Below, in pieces: positions 27,424 to 36,496 of a stretch of 64,000 nt of DNA; within the stretch, counting starts at the first letter, position 1, and the number at the start of each line of letters is the position of its first letter. Below the pieces are notes generated by a model, which made no database searches, was not told where the DNA came from, and saw only the letters and a program-made list of their open reading frames with translations. The DNA comes from Bradyrhizobium sp. U87765 SZCCT0048 (GTDB lineage Bacteria > Pseudomonadota > Alphaproteobacteria > Rhizobiales > Xanthobacteraceae): positions 558,001 through 622,000 of the forward strand of contig NZ_JAFCMM010000001.1 of NCBI RefSeq assembly GCF_018131225.1, written 5' to 3'. The position numbers and the translations under genes were made by a program.

Positions 27424-28896
27424 ATGCAGAAGGAACGTCTCATCCCGCTCATCGTGGCCACTGCGCTGTTCATGGAGAACATGGACTCCACGGTGATCGC
27501 CACCTCGCTGCCGGCGATCGCCGCCGACATCGGCACCAGCCCGCTGACACTCAAGCTCGCGATCACCTCCTACCTTTTGTCGCTGGCGGTGTTCATCCCG
27601 GCGAGCGGCTGGACCGCCGACCGCTTCGGTGCCCGCACCGTGTTCAGCACGGCGATCGCGGTCTTCATGGTCGGCTCGATCGGCTGCGCGCTCGCCTCCT
27701 CCGTCACCCAGTTCGTGTTCGCGCGCATCCTGCAGGGCATCGGCGGCGCGATGATGACCCCGGTCGGCCGCCTCGTGCTGGTGCGCTCGATCGACAAGAG
27801 TGCCCTCGTCAACGCCATGGCATGGCTGACGACGCCGGCGCTGATCGGCCCGGTGATCGGGCCGCCGCTCGGCGGCTTCATCACCACCTACTTCTCGTGG
27901 CACTGGATCTTCCTGATCAACATCCCGATCGGGCTGCTCGGCATCTTCATGGCGCAGCGCTACATCGACCCGATCCGCAGCGACAATCCCGAGCGCTTCG
28001 ACCTCAAGGGCCTCGTGCTCGCCGGCATCGGCCTCGCCGGCCTCGCTTTCGGCCTGTCGGTCGCCGGCCTCAACCTGCTGCCGTGGCAAGTCGTCGTGCT
28101 GCTGATCGTGTGCGGCGCGATCTCGATGACGCTCTATGTGCGGCACGCGCGCGAGACATCCTCGCCGGTGCTCGACTTCTCGCTGCTGCGGCTGGCGACC
28201 ATGCGCGCAAGCCTCGTCGGCGGCTTCATGTTCCGCGTCGGCATCGGCGCCCTGCCGTTCCTGCTGCCGCTCCTGATGCAGATCGGATTCGGCCTGTCGC
28301 CGTTCAAGTCGGGCATGGTGACGTTCGGCTCGGCGGTCGGCGCCATGGGCATGAAGACGCTGGCGGCGCGGATCATCCGCACCTTCGGCTTCCGCAACAT
28401 CATGACCGTGAACGCGGTGGTCAGCGCCGCCTTCCTCGCCGCCTGCGCCATCTTCACGCCGGCGACGCCGCTGCTGCTGATCCTGATCATCCTGATCGTC
28501 GGCGGCTTCTTCCGCTCGCTGCAGTTCACAGCCATCAACACCATCGCCTACGCCGAGATCGAACAGGCCCAGCTCAGCCGCGCCACCACCATCGTCAGCG
28601 TCAACCAGCAGCTCGCGATTTCCGCCGGCGTCGCCATCGGCGCGTTCTCGGTCGAGACCACCATGATGCTGCGCCATGCCACATCGCTGTCGGCGGAAGA
28701 CTTCTGGCCGGCGTTCCTTGTGGTCGCCGCCATCACCGCGCTGTCGTCGCTCATCTTCTACCGCCTGCCCCCCGACGCTGGCCACGAGATCTCCGGCCGC
28801 AAGGCCGCCGAGATCTCCAGCCGCAAGGGCGCGACCAAGGGCGTCGAGAAGAAAGCAAGCGAAGGCACGGCGGACGCGCGCGATCACAAGCTGTGA
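27424..28896 (+). CDS. MFS transporter, DHA2-type (EmrB-like) drug exporter
   Basis: Inner-membrane proton antiporter with about 14 helices and 490 residues. Helix 1 motif FMENMDSTVIATSLPAIAADIG is the D-x(3)-V-x-x-A-L-P-x-I signature of DHA2 exporters; motif A is GWTADRFGARTVF, motif C region ARILQGIGGAMMTPVGRLVLVR and ALIGPVIGPPLGGFITTYFSWHWIFLINIPIGLLG. The C-terminus is Lys-rich (GRKAAEISSRKGATKG). ATG 27424 (MQKERLIPLIVATALF) begins just before helix 1; the upstream frame is not conserved. It could export drugs or aromatic compounds; no membrane-fusion partner is adjacent, which differs from EmrAB. Confidence 0.92.
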   Translation: MQKERLIPLIVATALFMENMDSTVIATSLPAIAADIGTSPLTLKLAITSYLLSLAVFIPASGWTADRFGARTVFSTAIAVFMVGSIGCALASSVTQFVFARILQGIGGAMMTPVGRLVLVRSIDKSALVNAMAWLTTPALIGPVIGPPLGGFITTYFSWHWIFLINIPIGLLGIFMAQRYIDPIRSDNPERFDLKGLVLAGIGLAGLAFGLSVAGLNLLPWQVVVLLIVCGAISMTLYVRHARETSSPVLDFSLLRLATMRASLVGGFMFRVGIGALPFLLPLLMQIGFGLSPFKSGMVTFGSAVGAMGMKTLAARIIRTFGFRNIMTVNAVVSAAFLAACAIFTPATPLLLILIILIVGGFFRSLQFTAINTIAYAEIEQAQLSRATTIVSVNQQLAISAGVAIGAFSVETTMMLRHATSLSAEDFWPAFLVVAAITALSSLIFYRLPPDAGHEISGRKAAEISSRKGATKGVEKKASEGTADARDHKL

Positions 28897-28910
28897 GGCG
28901 GCCAGACGTG

Positions 28911-29064
28911 ATCCGTCACCCTGAGGTGGCCACCCAACGCGTGGCCCTCGAAGGGCGACGGCCCGAGCCGTGCCGCCGAGGCCGTTGATCCTTCGAGGCT
29001 CGCGGAGCCTGTCATCGGGCCGCGCTTCGCGCGGACCCGTTGGCTCGCACCTCAGGATGACGGG
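28911..29064. repeat. CGTCACCCTGAGG-type repeat
   Basis: Unit atccgtcaccctgaggtggcc ... ctcgaagggcgacggcccg ... tcatcgggccgcgcttcgcg ... ctcaggatgacggg, directly after the MFS stop. Closely matches 29901-30055. Confidence 0.8.
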
Positions 29065-29093
29065 TTGTAGCTCCCCTCGAGCGCGATACGATC

Positions 29094-29774
29094 CTACCCT
29101 CGCCCGCGAAAGCCCGTCGCCAGCAGGTAGCGCTCGGAGGAATCCTGCCGGCTCGCCGCCGGCTTGACGTGGCGGATCACAGCGAAATCGCGTTTGAGTT
29201 CCGCCAGCAGCGCCGCGTCCGCGCCGCTCTGGAACACCTTCGCCACGAACGTGCCGCCGGGATTGAGCACCTCGAGCGCAAACGCCGCGGCGCTTTCGAC
29301 GATGCCGAGAATGCGCAACTGGTCGGTCTTGCGGTGTCCGGTGGTGTTGGGCGCCATGTCCGACATCACGACGTCAGCACCGCCGCCGAGCATCTCGCGC
29401 AGCCGCGCCGGCGCTTCATCCGCCATGAAGTCGAGCTGCGCGAAGTCGACGCCGGGGATCTCCGGCATCTCCAGCAGGTCGATCGCCACCACCTTGCCGC
29501 GGCCCTCGACCGAGCCGACCTTGCGCGCGGCAATCTGGCTCCAGCCGCCGGGCGCAGCGCCGAGATCGATGACGGACTGGCCGCTCTTCAGCAGCTTGTA
29601 CTTGTCGTCCATCTCCTTGAGCTTGTACGCCGCGCGCGACCGATAGCCGTCGCGCTTGGCTTGCGCGACGTACGGATCGTTGAGCTGGCGTTCGAGCCAG
29701 AGCTTGGAGGACAGCTTGCGCTTGCCGCCGGTCTTGACGGTGACGTGCAGCCGTCCGGTGTCATCCTTGGCCAT
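29094..29774 (-). CDS. rlmE: 23S rRNA (uridine-2'-O) methyltransferase RlmE
   Basis: FtsJ/RrmJ-type SAM methyltransferase that methylates U2552 (E. coli numbering) in the 50S A-loop. Motif I DLGAAPGGWSQIAARKVG follows SRAAYKLKEMDDKYKLL, where the first catalytic Lys sits (K-D-K-E tetrad: Lys in AYKLKEM, Asp in VMSDMAP, Lys in FVAKVFQ, Glu near SSERYLLATGF). The N-terminal basic stretch KTGGKRKLSSKLWLERQLNDPYV is typical of alphaproteobacterial RlmE. Length 226. Downstream in the same direction of the Ppx/GppA gene, a common pairing, though a repeat lies between. Confidence 0.96.
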   Translation of the reverse strand: MAKDDTGRLHVTVKTGGKRKLSSKLWLERQLNDPYVAQAKRDGYRSRAAYKLKEMDDKYKLLKSGQSVIDLGAAPGGWSQIAARKVGSVEGRGKVVAIDLLEMPEIPGVDFAQLDFMADEAPARLREMLGGGADVVMSDMAPNTTGHRKTDQLRILGIVESAAAFALEVLNPGGTFVAKVFQSGADAALLAELKRDFAVIRHVKPAASRQDSSERYLLATGFRGRG

Positions 29775-30086
29775 GGGATGCCTCTAACAGAGCCGCGCCC
29801 CGGTGGCCAGAGCGGCGGGCCGGCGTCGTGCATCCACCGGTCGCATCAGCGGTACGAGCGCCAGAACCGGGGCACCGTGACTTCAAATTCAATCGACGTC
29901 ATCCGTCACCCTGAGGTGGCCATGCGCAGCGTGGCCCTCGAAGGGCGGCGGCCCGGGCAGCGGCTCAGGGGCCGCTCATCCCTCGAGGCTCGCGGAGCCT
30001 GTCATCGGGCCGCGCTCGCGCGGACCCGTTGGCTCGCACCTTGGGATGACGGATTGCGGCTCACCCCGAACAGGTAACTGTCAAGC
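29775..30086. other. Intergenic region with repeat between ppx-like gene and rlmE
   Basis: Holds the repeat at 29901-30055. The remainder shows no gene or clear signal. Confidence 0.6.
29901..30055. repeat. CGTCACCCTGAGG-type repeat
   Basis: atccgtcaccctgaggtggcc, ctcgaagggcggcggcccg, tcatcgggccgcgctcgcgcg and gggatgacgg in the same order as in 28911-29064. Confidence 0.8.
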
Positions 30087-31169
30087 TCACGCCGCGGCGA
30101 TGGCGTGGTCCTCGCGCATCATCTCGATCAGCATGCCCTCGCGCAGGCCGCGGTCGGCCACCCGCAGCCGCGGCATCGGGAAGGCGTTGCGGATGGCGTC
30201 GAGGATCGCGCAGCCGGCGAGCACGAGATCGGCGCGGTCCGGCCCGATGCAGGCGTTGCCGGCGCGGTCGCTGTAGCTCGTCGCCAGCAGACTGTCGATG
30301 ACATGGGTGACGTCGACGTCGTTCATCCAGATGCCGTCGATGCGGCGGCGGTCGTAGCGCGTCAGGTTCTGATAGACGCCGGCGATGGTGGTAACCGTGC
30401 CGGACGTGCCGAGCAGATGCATACCGTCGAGCCGGCCGCCATGGGCGGCGGCAAACGCGGCGAGATGGCGCGCGACCTCCGCGACCATGGCGTCGTAGGA
30501 TTGCCGCGTCACCGACTTGCCGCCGAACCGTTCCGCCAGCGTCACCACGCCGAGCGGGATCGACGCCCAGCCCGCCATTTCGGGCACGCCCTGGCGCGGG
30601 TCGCCGCGCCGCTCCAGCCGCACCAGTTCGGTCGAGCCACCGCCGATATCGAACAGGATCGCACCGGAGGCTGCGGCGTCGACCAGCGGCAAACAGCCGG
30701 TCACCGCCAGTCCCGCTTCGGTCTCGCGGTCGATCACCTCGAGACGGATGCCGAGCTCGTCGGCGACACGGTTGCGAAAAGCGTCGCCATTGGCCGCGGC
30801 GCGGCAGGCCTCGGTCGCGATCAGGCGGAGCCGCCGCGCATTGCGGGCGACGATCTTGTCGCGGCACACCGCGAGCGCCGCCATGGCGCGCTCGATCGCG
30901 GCCTCGCTGATCTGGCCGGTGGTGGAGACGCCCTCGCCGAGCCGGATGATCCGCGAAAAGGAATCGACGACGCGAAAGCTCTCGCCCGCCGGCCGCGCGA
31001 TCAGCAGGCGGCAGTTGTTGGTGCCGAGGTCAAGCGCCGCGTAGACGGCCGCCGGCACGCCGTTGGTGCCGACGTCGTGGGGGGGTGCCGCCCCGCCGAT
31101 GGCGACGTCCGAGATCCCCGGCTCTCCGCGCAGCTCACGGCTGTCACGAAGCCGTGTCTCTTCCATCAT
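30087..31169 (-). CDS. Ppx/GppA-family phosphatase
   Basis: Exopolyphosphatase or pppGpp phosphatase of the actin-like ATPase superfamily, 360 residues. Phosphate-1 motif YAALDLGTNNCRLLIARP (residues 45-62), phosphate-2 motif ILFDIGGGSTELVRLE (about 173-188), and the conserved RDETEAGL-like IDRETEAGLAVTG between them. Shorter than E. coli Ppx (513), as is normal for the alphaproteobacterial form, which lacks the C-terminal HD region. It would tune polyphosphate or (p)ppGpp levels. Upstream of rlmE on the same strand; divergent from the molybdopterin dehydrogenase gene. Confidence 0.92.
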   Translation of the reverse strand: MMEETRLRDSRELRGEPGISDVAIGGAAPPHDVGTNGVPAAVYAALDLGTNNCRLLIARPAGESFRVVDSFSRIIRLGEGVSTTGQISEAAIERAMAALAVCRDKIVARNARRLRLIATEACRAAANGDAFRNRVADELGIRLEVIDRETEAGLAVTGCLPLVDAAASGAILFDIGGGSTELVRLERRGDPRQGVPEMAGWASIPLGVVTLAERFGGKSVTRQSYDAMVAEVARHLAAFAAAHGGRLDGMHLLGTSGTVTTIAGVYQNLTRYDRRRIDGIWMNDVDVTHVIDSLLATSYSDRAGNACIGPDRADLVLAGCAILDAIRNAFPMPRLRVADRGLREGMLIEMMREDHAIAAA

Positions 31170-31405
31170 ACAAGTCCGTTCTCCGCCGCCGGCCAGCAGC
31201 GACGGGTCAAATTTCTGCTCGCCCGAAGTGTATCAGCCAGACAATCTGGTGCAACCATCGTGCAGATACGGCATGTTCCAGGCGGCGTTGTGCAGGCGCG
31301 AAAGCTGCACTATTTTTGATGCAGCGGCCCTGTCAAACGCGGTTCGCGCGCCTGGACGCCGCTCTCGACATGTCTTCGAACCGCCCCCAAAGACCGGATA
31401 TTTCC

Positions 31406-33793
31406 ATGCAGGACCGCCCTCTCGGCAGCACCTTCGATAACGCTATTGCAACGCAAAAATTCGGAGTCGGGCAGCCGGTCCGCCGCAAGGAGGACGACAC
31501 CCTGGTGCGCGGCCGCGGAACCTATACCGACGACCTGCGCGTGCCGGGCCAGGCCTATGCCTGGATCGTCCGCAGTTCCCACGCCCACGGCGTCATCCGC
31601 GGCATCGACCTCGCCGCCGCCCGCGCCATGCCGGGTGTGCTCGGGGCTTGGACCGGGGCGGACCTCGCCGCCGCCGGCTACGGCACGTTCGGCACCGGTG
31701 TGCCGCTCAAGAACCGCGACGGCTCGCCGATCCACCAGACCAACCGTCCGGCGCTGGCGCTCGACCGCGTGCGCTTCGTCGGCGACCCCGTCGCCTTCGT
31801 GGTGGCAGAAACGCTGGCGCAGGCGCGCGACGCCGCGGAAGCCGTCGGCGTCGACATCGACGTCCTGCCCGCCGTCACCGATGCCGAGGCCGCGACGATG
31901 CCGGGCGCGCCGCAACTCTATGACCATATTCCCCACAACGTCGCGCTCGACTTCCACTCCGGCGACACCGCCGCGGTGGACAAGGCATTCGCCGCCGCGG
32001 CGCATGTCGCGAGGCTCGGCATCGCCAACACCCGCCTCGCGGTGGTGCCGATGGAGCCGCGCTCGGGCCTTGCCGTCTACGACAAGGCCAACGGCCACTT
32101 CACCATTCATGCGCCGACCCAGGGCGTCGCCGGCAACCGCACCATGCTGGCGAAGAACCTCAACGTGCCGAAGGACAAGGTCCGCCTGCTGACCCACAAT
32201 GTCGGCGGCTCGTTCGGCATGAAGAACATCAACTACCCCGAGTACATGTGCATCCTGCATGCGGCGCGTGAGCTCGACCGGCCCGTGAAGTGGACCGACG
32301 AGCGCTCGACCAGCTTCCTGTCCGACAGCCATGGCCGCGCCCAGGACATCGTCGCCGAGCTGGCGCTCGCCGCCGATGGCGCCTTCCTCGCGGTGCGCGT
32401 GTCGGGCTACGGCAACCTCGGCGCCTACATCACCGGCGTCGCACCGGTGCCGCTGTCGATCAACATCGCCAAGAACATCGCCAGCGTCTATCGCACGCCG
32501 CTGATCGAGGTGGCGATCAAATGCGTCGTCACCAACACCACGCTGATGGGCGCCTATCGCGGCGCCGGCCGGCCCGAGGCCAACTACTTCCTGGAGCGGC
32601 TGATCGATCTCGCCGCCGACCAGATGGGCATCGACCGCCTGGCGCTGCGCCGGCGCAACTTCGTCAAGCCGGCGCAGATCCCCTACGCCGCCGCCAACGG
32701 CATGACCTACGACAGCGGTGACTTCCAGGGCGTGTTCAACGACGCGCTGAAGCTCGCCGACCATGCCGGCTTCGCCAAGCGCAAGCGTGACAGCCGCAAG
32801 CGCGGCAAGCTGCGCGGCATCGCGGTGGGCTCCTATCTCGAGATCACCGCGCCGCCGAGCGTCGAACTCGGCAAGATCGCGTTCAAGCCTGACGGCAGCG
32901 TGCAACTCGCCACCGGCACTCTCGACTACGGCCAGGGCCATGCCACGCCTTATGCCCAGGTGCTGTGCGACCGGCTCGGCGTGCCGTTCGACGCCGTCAC
33001 CCTGCTGCAGGGCGACAGCGACATCGTCCACACCGGCAACGGCACCGGCGGCTCGCGCTCGATCACGGCGAGCGGCCAGGCGATCGTCGAGGCCGCCGAT
33101 CTGGTCATCGAGAAGGGCAAGTCGGCGGCGTCCTATGTGCTGGAAGCCGCGCCCGGCGATATCGAGTTCAGCGCTGGACGCTTCACCATCACCGGCACCG
33201 ACCGCAGCATCAGCATCATGGACCTTGCGCAGCGGCTGCGCGCAGGCGGCCTGCCCGAGGGTGCGCCGACCTCGCTCGACGTCGATCACACGTCCTCCGA
33301 AGTGCCGTCGACCTTCCCCAATGGCTGCCATGTCGCCGAGGTCGAGGTCGACCCGGACACCGGCGTGGTCGAGATTGTCGGCTACAGCGGCGTCAACGAT
33401 TTCGGCACCGTGGTCAACCCGATGATCGTCGCCGGCCAGGTCCATGGCGGCGTCGCTCAGGGAATCGGCCAGGCGCTGATGGAGTGTGTGCGCTACGACG
33501 ACAACGGCCAGCCGGTGACCGGCTCGTTCATGGACTACGCCCTGCCGCGCGCCGGCGACATTCCGCCGATTACCCTTGGCGACCACCCCGCACCGGCGAC
33601 CTCCAATCCGCTCGGCACCAAGGGCTGTGGCGAAGCCGGCTGCGCCGGCAGCCTCGCCACCATCGTCAACGCGGTGGTGGACGCGCTGTCGGAGTACGGC
33701 GTCAGCCATATCGACATGCCGCTGACCCCTGAACGGGTGTGGCGGGCCATCCAGGACGCCAAGGCAGCGAAAGCAGCAACCGCGGCCGCCTGA
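31406..33793 (+). CDS. Xanthine dehydrogenase-family molybdopterin-binding (large) subunit, orphan
   Basis: Molybdenum-cofactor hydroxylase large subunit of the CoxL/aldehyde oxidase group, about 795 residues. Order of domains is normal: the small N-terminal domain FGVGQPVRRKEDDTLVRGRGTYTDDL, the Mo-binding region THNVGGSFGMKN, the active-site loop MGAYRGAGRPEANYFLERL, the cofactor loops GQGHATPYAQ and GTGGSRSITASGQA, and the catalytic Glu in GTKGCGEAGCAG. The loop AYRGAGRPE is of the general aldehyde/aromatic type, not the AYXCSFR of true CO dehydrogenase. No FAD or iron-sulfur subunit gene is adjacent. ATG 31406 gives the usual start; an in-frame ATG at 31370 is possible. Confidence 0.92.
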   Translation: MQDRPLGSTFDNAIATQKFGVGQPVRRKEDDTLVRGRGTYTDDLRVPGQAYAWIVRSSHAHGVIRGIDLAAARAMPGVLGAWTGADLAAAGYGTFGTGVPLKNRDGSPIHQTNRPALALDRVRFVGDPVAFVVAETLAQARDAAEAVGVDIDVLPAVTDAEAATMPGAPQLYDHIPHNVALDFHSGDTAAVDKAFAAAAHVARLGIANTRLAVVPMEPRSGLAVYDKANGHFTIHAPTQGVAGNRTMLAKNLNVPKDKVRLLTHNVGGSFGMKNINYPEYMCILHAARELDRPVKWTDERSTSFLSDSHGRAQDIVAELALAADGAFLAVRVSGYGNLGAYITGVAPVPLSINIAKNIASVYRTPLIEVAIKCVVTNTTLMGAYRGAGRPEANYFLERLIDLAADQMGIDRLALRRRNFVKPAQIPYAAANGMTYDSGDFQGVFNDALKLADHAGFAKRKRDSRKRGKLRGIAVGSYLEITAPPSVELGKIAFKPDGSVQLATGTLDYGQGHATPYAQVLCDRLGVPFDAVTLLQGDSDIVHTGNGTGGSRSITASGQAIVEAADLVIEKGKSAASYVLEAAPGDIEFSAGRFTITGTDRSISIMDLAQRLRAGGLPEGAPTSLDVDHTSSEVPSTFPNGCHVAEVEVDPDTGVVEIVGYSGVNDFGTVVNPMIVAGQVHGGVAQGIGQALMECVRYDDNGQPVTGSFMDYALPRAGDIPPITLGDHPAPATSNPLGTKGCGEAGCAGSLATIVNAVVDALSEYGVSHIDMPLTPERVWRAIQDAKAAKAATAAA

Positions 33794-33817
33794 GACGTCC
33801 GGCTCGCCTTGGCTTAA

Positions 33818-33860
33818 TATTATCCGGGTGATATTGACCCATCAATATCCCCCGGGTATA
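33818..33860. promoter_or_regulatory. Tandem/nested palindromes before alpha/beta-hydrolase gene
   Basis: A left element TATC-cgggt-GATA (33821-33833) and a right element TATCccccgggTATA (33846-33860) face each other, and between them GATATTGA-ccca-TCAATATC (33830-33849) is perfect. Together they make a roughly 40-bp imperfect inverted repeat, 57 bases before the hydrolase ATG. It looks like a double operator, perhaps for a TetR- or MarR-type repressor. Confidence 0.5.
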
Positions 33861-33916
33861 AAATCGTCCGACAGGCCGGCATCGCGCGAGCCAGTCAACA
33901 ACCGTCGGACGCCACC

Positions 33917-34849
33917 ATGAAGACGCTGACCGCCAACGGCATCAACCTCGCCTATGACGACTTCGGCGACGCGACGGCCGACGCCATCCTGCTGATCGCC
34001 GGTCTCGGCACCCAGATGATCCGCTGGACGTCGCCGTTCTGCGACGCCCTCGCCGCGCGCGGCTATCGCGTGATCCGGTTCGACAACCGCGACGCCGGCG
34101 GCTCGACGCATTTCAGCACTCACCCGCCGCCCGACTTCGGCACTCTCGCCGCCACGCTGATGGCCGGCGGCCGACCGGACGTGCCCTACTCACTGCATGA
34201 CATGGCAGGCGATACCGTCGGCCTGATGGATGCGCTGGCGCTCCCGCGCGCCCATCTCGTCGGCCGCTCGATGGGCGGCATGATCGCCCAGGTCGTGGCG
34301 AGCGCCCATCCCGACCGCGTGCTGTCGCTGACCTCGATCATGTCGAGCACCGGCAATCCGCAGTTGCCGCAGGCGGCGCCGGACGTGATGGCGATGCTGA
34401 CGCGGCCGATGCCCGATCCGTCCGCGGACATCGAGGGCTATCTCGACCGCGCGCAGACGTTCGCGCAACGCATCACCGGACCGGACTATCCCATTGATGT
34501 CGCGGCATACCGCGCGCTCGTCCGTGAGGAAGTGCGGCGCGCTTATGATCCGGCCGGCTTCGCTCGCCAGATCGCAGCCATCGCCGTCACCGGGGACCGT
34601 CGCACCGCGCTGTCGACGATCACCGCACCGACGCTGGTGATCCACGGCGCCGACGATCCACTCATTCCCCCGGCCTGCGGTGCGGATACCGCCGCCGCGA
34701 TCTCCGGAGCGGAGTTCATGGTGATCGACGGCATGGGCCATGACCTGCCGGCCGCGGTCGAGCCGCGCATCGCCGACGCCATCGTGCGGACCGCGCGCCG
34801 GACCTCACGGCTCCCGGTCACCGCACTCGACCTGCTCGGCAAGATCTAA
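33917..34849 (+). CDS. Alpha/beta-fold hydrolase
   Basis: Serine hydrolase of 310 residues. Nucleophile elbow GRSMGGMIAQ (Ser near residue 119), oxyanion region LIAGLGTQMIRWTSPFCDALAARGYRVIRFDNRDAGGST, the acid in LVIHGADDPLIPP (Asp near 250) and His in IDGMGHDLPAA. The pattern FDNRDAGGSTHF is typical of a group annotated as proline-iminopeptidase-like or aclacinomycin-methylesterase-like hydrolases. Substrate not predictable. A complex inverted repeat lies 57 bases upstream, so it seems tightly regulated although no regulator gene is adjacent. Confidence 0.88.
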   Translation: MKTLTANGINLAYDDFGDATADAILLIAGLGTQMIRWTSPFCDALAARGYRVIRFDNRDAGGSTHFSTHPPPDFGTLAATLMAGGRPDVPYSLHDMAGDTVGLMDALALPRAHLVGRSMGGMIAQVVASAHPDRVLSLTSIMSSTGNPQLPQAAPDVMAMLTRPMPDPSADIEGYLDRAQTFAQRITGPDYPIDVAAYRALVREEVRRAYDPAGFARQIAAIAVTGDRRTALSTITAPTLVIHGADDPLIPPACGADTAAAISGAEFMVIDGMGHDLPAAVEPRIADAIVRTARRTSRLPVTALDLLGKI

Positions 34850-34926
34850 CAGCCCCTAGAGGCTCGCATCGCTCGGAGTCTAACCGGAGATCGGCAGCCG
34901 ATCGACGGAGCTGTCGGTCTTTCTCT

Positions 34927-35010
34927 GTCGTGGCCGAGCTTGTCCCGGCCAACCCGCTAGGGCCGCAGTGCCTTCCTCGCCGGGGTCGCCGGGACAAGCC
35001 CGGCGACGAC
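34927..35010. repeat. GTCGTGGCCGGG-type palindromic repeat, shortened copy 3
   Basis: gtcgtggccgagcttgtcccggcc ... ggggtcgccgggacaagcccggcgacgac; lacks the gatccgtnaaagacggatc block of the other two copies. Confidence 0.75.
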
Positions 35011-35049
35011 AAATAGGGAAACAGGTGATTACCCTTTAAAGTCAGCCAG

Positions 35050-35844
35050 TCAGGCGACGGCGGCCTCACGGGGCTGGTAGATCGCGACATGGCGGCAGCG
35101 GGCAACCGCGCGGCCGCCATTGGCGACGACGACGCCGTCAAGCTCGACGAACCGGTGCCCTTTGCGCTCATAGTTGTCGGCGACCTGAGCCCGCACCGTC
35201 AGTTCGTCGCCGGCGAAGGCCGGCGCAAGGTGCTGCAGCGCGCTGCTGACATGGATCCAGGGGCCGAGGACGACATTCTCCTTCAGCGCCGAATTCAGCG
35301 TACGCAGCAGCGTGCCCGGGTGAAGAATCGCCTCGGTGGCGTAGACCGGCGCCGCCTCGTGGATGTTGCGGAGATAGTCGCGCCGTTCGACCGCATCCTG
35401 GCGATACGCCGCAATGCCAAGCCACGACCCCGTCCGGTAGGTGTCTTCGCCCACCGGCGGGCGCCGGACCACGGGGCCCGTGGCCACGAAATCGTCGAGC
35501 CGCAGCGGCGGTGCCGCATCCGGCAGCGTCGCGATGGCCGTGCCGCAGAGCTCGCCACGGCTGCGCAGTTCGATCGCAAGACCACCTTCCGCCTCGCGCG
35601 CGGAGACCTCGACCGTCTCGCCATCGTACACCGGCTTGAGGAACCTCCCCTCCATCCAGCCACGTTCGAGAAAAGCCCGTCCCCACGCCGTCGCCGGCAC
35701 GCGGCTCATGTACGCGAACACATCGACGCCGGGCACCAGGCCGCCGACGAACCCGAACTGTCGCGCCACCGTGTCGTCGTGCATCTTGTTTTCGGAGCTT
35801 TTGGCGAGATTGCAGGCCACGACCCGGTACGGCGTCAGTTCCAT
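35050..35844 (-). CDS. MaoC-like hot-dog fold protein
   Basis: A 264-residue protein with two hot-dog domains. The first has KMHDDTVARQFGFVGGLVPGVDVFAYMSR, the place where MaoC dehydratases carry the catalytic Asp/His and G-x-P-G; here the pattern is HDDTVARQFGFVGGLVPG. The second starts near 150 with ALKENVVLGPWIHVSSALQHLAPAFAGDELTVRAQVADNYERKGHRFVELDGVVVANGG. Likely acts on an acyl-CoA or similar thioester. ATG 35844 is well supported by GGAGG four bases upstream; the longer frame adds 24 unconserved residues. No pathway genes adjoin it. Confidence 0.75.
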   Translation of the reverse strand: MELTPYRVVACNLAKSSENKMHDDTVARQFGFVGGLVPGVDVFAYMSRVPATAWGRAFLERGWMEGRFLKPVYDGETVEVSAREAEGGLAIELRSRGELCGTAIATLPDAAPPLRLDDFVATGPVVRRPPVGEDTYRTGSWLGIAAYRQDAVERRDYLRNIHEAAPVYATEAILHPGTLLRTLNSALKENVVLGPWIHVSSALQHLAPAFAGDELTVRAQVADNYERKGHRFVELDGVVVANGGRAVARCRHVAIYQPREAAVA

Positions 35845-36007
35845 GGTTCCTCCCGCGGGTGCAGGCCCGCTGTTCGTTGACAGGCGCGATGGTACGCCAA
35901 CAGACCTCATCCGCAACCCCGTCTAAGGCGCGGTTTTTGCTCGCAATCCGGTCACAGCTAAGCTACCCCGTCGCGACCGACCCCAAGGGCATTCCGCAAG
36001 CCATCCC

Positions 36008-36484
36008 ATGACCACGCCCCGACCAACCGGCCGCATCTATGTCGATGCCGATGCCTGCCCGGTGAAGGACGAGATCTACCGGGTCGCGGAGCGCCACGGC
36101 CTGCCGGTGACGATGGTCGCCGGCGGCTTCCTGCGGGTGCCCCAGCATCCGCTGATCGAGCGGGTGGCGGCGGGCGACGGCATGGACGCCGCCGACGACT
36201 GGATCGCCGAGCGGACCGGTCCGGGCGACATCGTCGTCACCGCCGATATCCCGCTCGCCAGCCGCTGTGTGAAGACCGGCGCCGCGGTGCTGGCGCCGAG
36301 CGGCAAGGCCTTCACCCAGGATTCGATCGGCATGGCCCTCGCCGTGCGCAACCTGATGACCGACCTGCGCTCGGCGGGTGACGTCACCGGCGGCCCGCGC
36401 GCGTTTTCGCCGCGCGACCGCTCGACGTTCCTGTCCGCGCTCGACCAGACCATCCGGCGCCTGCAACGCGCCCAACAGAGCTGA
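36008..36484 (+). CDS. yaiI: YaiI/YqxD family protein (DUF188)
   Basis: A 158-residue protein of the conserved YaiI/YqxD family, PIN-like fold. Signature at the start: [31 protein letters not shown]; then [25 protein letters not shown] with the conserved D in TADIPLA, and [23 protein letters not shown]. These Asp residues would bind a metal as in PIN nucleases, but no activity is established for the family. Twelve bases before the Uup gene on the same strand, so cotranscribed. Confidence 0.93.
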   Translation: MTTPRPTGRIYVDADACPVKDEIYRVAERHGLPVTMVAGGFLRVPQHPLIERVAAGDGMDAADDWIAERTGPGDIVVTADIPLASRCVKTGAAVLAPSGKAFTQDSIGMALAVRNLMTDLRSAGDVTGGPRAFSPRDRSTFLSALDQTIRRLQRAQQS

Positions 36485-36496
36485 AGATCGACCACC

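Noticed and set aside
31406..33793. Aerobic CO dehydrogenase large subunit (CoxL)
   Set aside because: The active-site loop is AYRGAGRPE, not AYXCSFR, and the CoxM/CoxS genes are absent.
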